A stretch of DNA of 64,000 nt from Synechococcus sp. C9 (lineage in GTDB: Bacteria; Cyanobacteriota; Cyanobacteriia; Gloeomargaritales; Gloeomargaritaceae): contig NZ_JALAAD010000001.1 of NCBI RefSeq assembly GCF_022984075.1, forward strand, positions 2,274,455 to 2,338,454, given 5' to 3'. This document shows positions 62,738 through 64,000 of this stretch, in pieces. Below the pieces are notes generated by a model that had not been told where the DNA came from, ran no database searches, and worked only from the letters and a program-made list of their open reading frames with translations. Within the stretch, counting starts at the first letter, position 1. The number at the start of each line of letters is the position of its first letter. The position numbers and the translations under genes were made by a program.

Positions 62738-63220
62738 ATGGAACGGCGGCAACGCCCACAGGCACCCAAAAAAGCCAAAATTATGATCACCTACTACGCC
62801 CTGAGCAGTGCCCCAGTGGAACAAATTTGGCAAAAACTCGCCAATCTAGCGGATTTGTCCTGGCATCCCTTGGTGACCCGTCCCCACGTTCCTTGGGGGT
62901 TACTGCCCAAACCCGGACTCCTGTACGATGCGGTGTCCCGGTTATTTCCCTTGCGGGTGCGGATTTTTGTCGAGCGGGTGCAACAGCAACAACTGCTGAG
63001 CGTGCGGGTATTCGCCCTGCCGGGGTTGGAGGAACGGGTGACCTACCAGGTGCAATCTACGGTCTGTGGCACCCAGATTTCCTATTCCATTACCCTCAAG
63101 GGCTGGCTGTCGCCCCTGGTGTGGTCAGTGATTCGCCCCCGTGCCGCCCAGGTTGCCCGCCAACTGGCTCAGGCCGCTGAGGGTCGCCTGGTCAACATGG
63201 ATGGTATCTCGGTGATTTAA
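62738..63220 (+). CDS. SRPBCC (START-like) family protein
   Basis: A 160-residue protein with a basic N terminus and a polyketide-cyclase/SRPBCC-like domain: ITYYALSSAPVEQIWQKLAN, DLSWHPLV, and a long C-terminal helix (PRAAQVARQLAQAAEGRLV) that would close the hydrophobic pocket. Ligand unknown. Overlaps the next gene's stop by 4 nt in convergent orientation. Confidence 0.72.
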   Translation: MERRQRPQAPKKAKIMITYYALSSAPVEQIWQKLANLADLSWHPLVTRPHVPWGLLPKPGLLYDAVSRLFPLRVRIFVERVQQQQLLSVRVFALPGLEERVTYQVQSTVCGTQISYSITLKGWLSPLVWSVIRPRAAQVARQLAQAAEGRLVNMDGISVI

Positions 63221-63396
63221 GTTAACGTACCGGGAAACACCTGGGCAAATTCCGCCAGCAAATCGTCCATCTCCTCCAGGGCTTGGGTCACATCAATCCG
63301 CAGGGTGCCCAACTCCGGCTGGGAAAGCAATTGCACCAGCACCTCCCGTTTGCTTTGAATGGCTTTGACCTTCTGTTGTAATTCCTGCTTGTCCAT
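63217..63396 (-). CDS. Small conserved coiled-coil protein
   Basis: A 59-residue helical protein: MDKQELQQKVKAIQSKREVL, QLLSQPELGTLRIDVTQALE, EMDDLLAEFAQVFPG. Resembles a short conserved cyanobacterial family without function. ATG 63396 has GGAGG 5 nt upstream; a longer frame to 63444 is less likely. Confidence 0.78.
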   Translation of the reverse strand: MDKQELQQKVKAIQSKREVLVQLLSQPELGTLRIDVTQALEEMDDLLAEFAQVFPGTLT

Positions 63397-63453
63397 AATT
63401 CCTCCAGAACCGCCGCTTTCTGACTCTAGGGAATTTTCCGGCAATTGTCCAGA

Positions 63454-64000
63454 TCACCCCTCGGTCAACCGAGCCGCCGTCGCCAAAATCGCCTCCCGAT
63501 TAGCTAGTAATTGGGCGCAGGCATCCCAGGTGCCTTGGCAAAGGGCCTGTTGTACCCCCGTTTCCATCCGCACCGGCCAGGTTTGGTCAGCGGCTCTGAG
63601 GGTCAACTGGGCAATATCCAGGGTCAATTCCTCGGTCGGGTTCGCCGTCAGCCGGTCTTGTAACTGCGCCACCACCGCCGCCTCTGCTGTGACCACCGGC
63701 AATCCCAGGGCTAGGCAATTTCCAGCAAAAATTTCTGCAAAACTTTCGCCGATGATGGCACGGATGCCCCAACGGTAGATGGCTTGGGGAGCGTGTTCCC
63801 GACTGGAGCCACAGCCAAAATTGGCATTCACCACCAAAATTTTTGCCCCTTGGTACTGGGGTTGGTCAAAGGGATGCCCTCCCTGCGCCCGGTCATCGGC
63901 AAATACATGGGCACCCAAACCCTCAAAGGTCACACAGCGCAGAAATCGGGCTGGAATAATCCGATCTGTATCAATATCATTTCCCCGCAGGGGCAAACCC
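63454..64000 (-). CDS. leuD: Isopropylmalate isomerase small subunit (5' end outside)
   Basis: 180 visible residues: GNDIDTDRIIPARFLRCVTF, FGCGSSREHAPQAIYRWGIR, GESFAEIFAGNCLALGLP. This is the LeuD swivel domain; with LeuC it isomerises 2- to 3-isopropylmalate in leucine synthesis. The start codon lies beyond the window edge, since the family has ~10 residues before L-GNDIDTD. Confidence 0.96.
   Translation of the reverse strand, partial: GLPLRGNDIDTDRIIPARFLRCVTFEGLGAHVFADDRAQGGHPFDQPQYQGAKILVVNANFGCGSSREHAPQAIYRWGIRAIIGESFAEIFAGNCLALGLPVVTAEAAVVAQLQDRLTANPTEELTLDIAQLTLRAADQTWPVRMETGVQQALCQGTWDACAQLLANREAILATAARLTEG

Overview
The window comes from a cyanobacterium. The diagnostic genes are ccmO (carboxysome shell), psb29/thf1 and psb30/ycf12 (photosystem II), heme oxygenase, a ferrochelatase with a C-terminal chlorophyll-binding-like helix, the split transhydrogenase pntA2/pntB, a plastoquinone-type UbiD and an SLH/OprB porin. 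The genus cannot be fixed from the sequence alone. Most genes are moderately GC-rich. The AT-richer islands (about 3.0-5.9, 11.7-14.2, 26.2-28.0 and 41.2-43.6 kb) hold the accessory content.

Layout. 0-2.8 kb: ccmO followed by pilH, pilI and the start of a PilJ-like receptor, all on the minus strand. 3-6 kb: a perfect 78-bp tandem duplication, then a GT9-like glycosyltransferase and an FkbM methyltransferase. 6-11.7 kb: an RHH protein and a small membrane protein, two orphan substrate-binding lipoproteins (PotD-like and TRAP DctP-like), an aminotransferase, psb29 and rbfA. 11.9-14.2 kb: a convergent SinI-like restriction endonuclease and cytosine methyltransferase. 14.4-25.1 kb: M48 peptidase, hemH, a repeat-rich coiled-coil protein, mfd and a 1375-residue polytopic membrane protein. 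25-30 kb: a DUF760 protein, an HTH protein, a three-gene DUF488-DUF488-dual-OB operon, a DUF39 homocysteine-biosynthesis enzyme and heme oxygenase. 30-41 kb: def, pntA2-pntB, Uma2, a DUF2079 protein coupled to rsmA, an FHA protein, an alpha/beta hydrolase and glgX. 41.2-42.3 kb: a decayed IS630-family element. 42.5-56.4 kb: rfbB, an NmrA-like reductase, psb30, an amidase, corA, rsmB, a GT4, a VWA/solute-binding lipoprotein, a transglutaminase, an M61 peptidase, a DUF6761 protein and glcD. 56.8-64 kb: GT2, ubiD, tRNA-Leu(CAG), an iron-uptake-type porin and leuD (cut by the window edge).

The most striking non-genic signal is a family of about 100-136-bp intergenic repeats, with more than ten copies in 64 kb. 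They share a GC-rich core, and two kinds of terminal inverted repeat flank that core (TATAGCAATCCTA type and TTAAGGGCAYCTCTA type). Several copies carry a nested 24-nt palindromic insert, and a close relative of that insert also interrupts the IS630 transposase. This is best explained as MITE-like elements hosting smaller mobile palindromes. The most system-like gene set of unknown function is the translationally coupled DUF488-DUF488-dual-OB operon at 26.2-28.0 kb.
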